NCBI GenBank assembly: GCA_028066355.1 | Contig: JALCBP010000037.1 | Coordinates: 1 to 24,364 of the forward strand | Origin: UBA1268 sp002694955 | Lineage (GTDB): Bacteria; Planctomycetota; Planctomycetia; Pirellulales; UBA1268 | Length of the DNA: 24,364 nucleotides | Reading direction: 5' to 3' | Shown: positions 24,327 to 24,364 of the stretch, one piece after another | Position numbering within the stretch: the first letter of the stretch is position 1 | Layout: each line of letters starts with the position of its first letter | The notes under the pieces: model-generated | Databases searched by the model: none | Told to the model about the DNA's origin: nothing | What the model saw: the letters and a program-made list of their open reading frames with translations, nothing else | Program-made: the position numbers and the translations under genes

Positions 24327-24364
24327 AGATAAATCCTTTTCCTGAATTTGCTACTATTCTTACT

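Noticed and set aside
1..24364. CRISPR array, insertion sequence, prophage or defence island
   Set aside because: No regularly spaced repeats, transposase, integrase or defence-type genes were found. Gene content and codon style look uniform across the window.

Overview
The window most likely comes from a member of the Planctomycetota, probably a Pirellulales-like marine lineage of moderate GC (by eye a little under 50%). The clearest evidence is the exported gene block at about 4.7-13.4 kb. It encodes a DUF1501 protein, a DUF1549/DUF1553 protein with heme-type CH motifs, and a cytochrome c-WD40 fusion. This gene set is abundant in planctomycetes and uncommon elsewhere. The remaining genes are housekeeping genes in short transcription units with small gaps. 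No insertion sequence, phage gene, CRISPR array, tRNA or rRNA was seen.

Layout. 94-1434 (+) is der (double GTPase for 50S assembly). It overlaps tail-to-tail by 19 bp with a divergent, shortened MnmE-like GTPase (1416-2669, -). 2881-4487 (+) holds two tandem genes of unknown function. Both encode proteins with one N-terminal membrane segment and a long helical extracytoplasmic part, and the pair ends at a strong intrinsic terminator (4513-4555). 13362 down to 4748 (-) is a four-gene exported module, in transcription order: a Tat-exported DUF1501 protein; an 850-residue IPT/PPC beta-domain protein; a DUF1549/DUF1553 cytochrome-like protein translationally coupled to it; and a cytochrome c-WD40-coiled-coil protein. 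13561-13920 (+) is a small SpoIIAA-like protein whose stop codon lies in a 16-bp tandem duplication.

From 13997 to 18860 there is a short UvrC (-), a phosphoglucomutase/phosphomannomutase (-), and, divergent from the latter, an archaeal-style GlmM-like phosphohexomutase (+). 18881-21085 (-) carries a DEAD-box RNA helicase followed 27 bp later by a family 4 uracil-DNA glycosylase. 21432-24326 (-) encodes succinate dehydrogenase iron-sulfur (sdhB) and flavoprotein (sdhA) subunits. The membrane anchor gene sdhC is expected just beyond the right edge.

How they fit together. The two mutases interconvert hexose phosphates for glycolysis/glycogen and for amino-sugar or envelope precursors. UvrC and the glycosylase are DNA repair functions; in current knowledge both families carry Fe-S clusters, as does SdhB. 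The large exported module probably acts outside the cytoplasmic membrane as a redox- or hydrolase-linked complex, but its substrate is unknown. The least explained parts are that module, the helical membrane-protein pair, the MnmE-like protein without its catalytic C-terminus, and the UvrC lacking its usual C-terminal DNA-binding domain.
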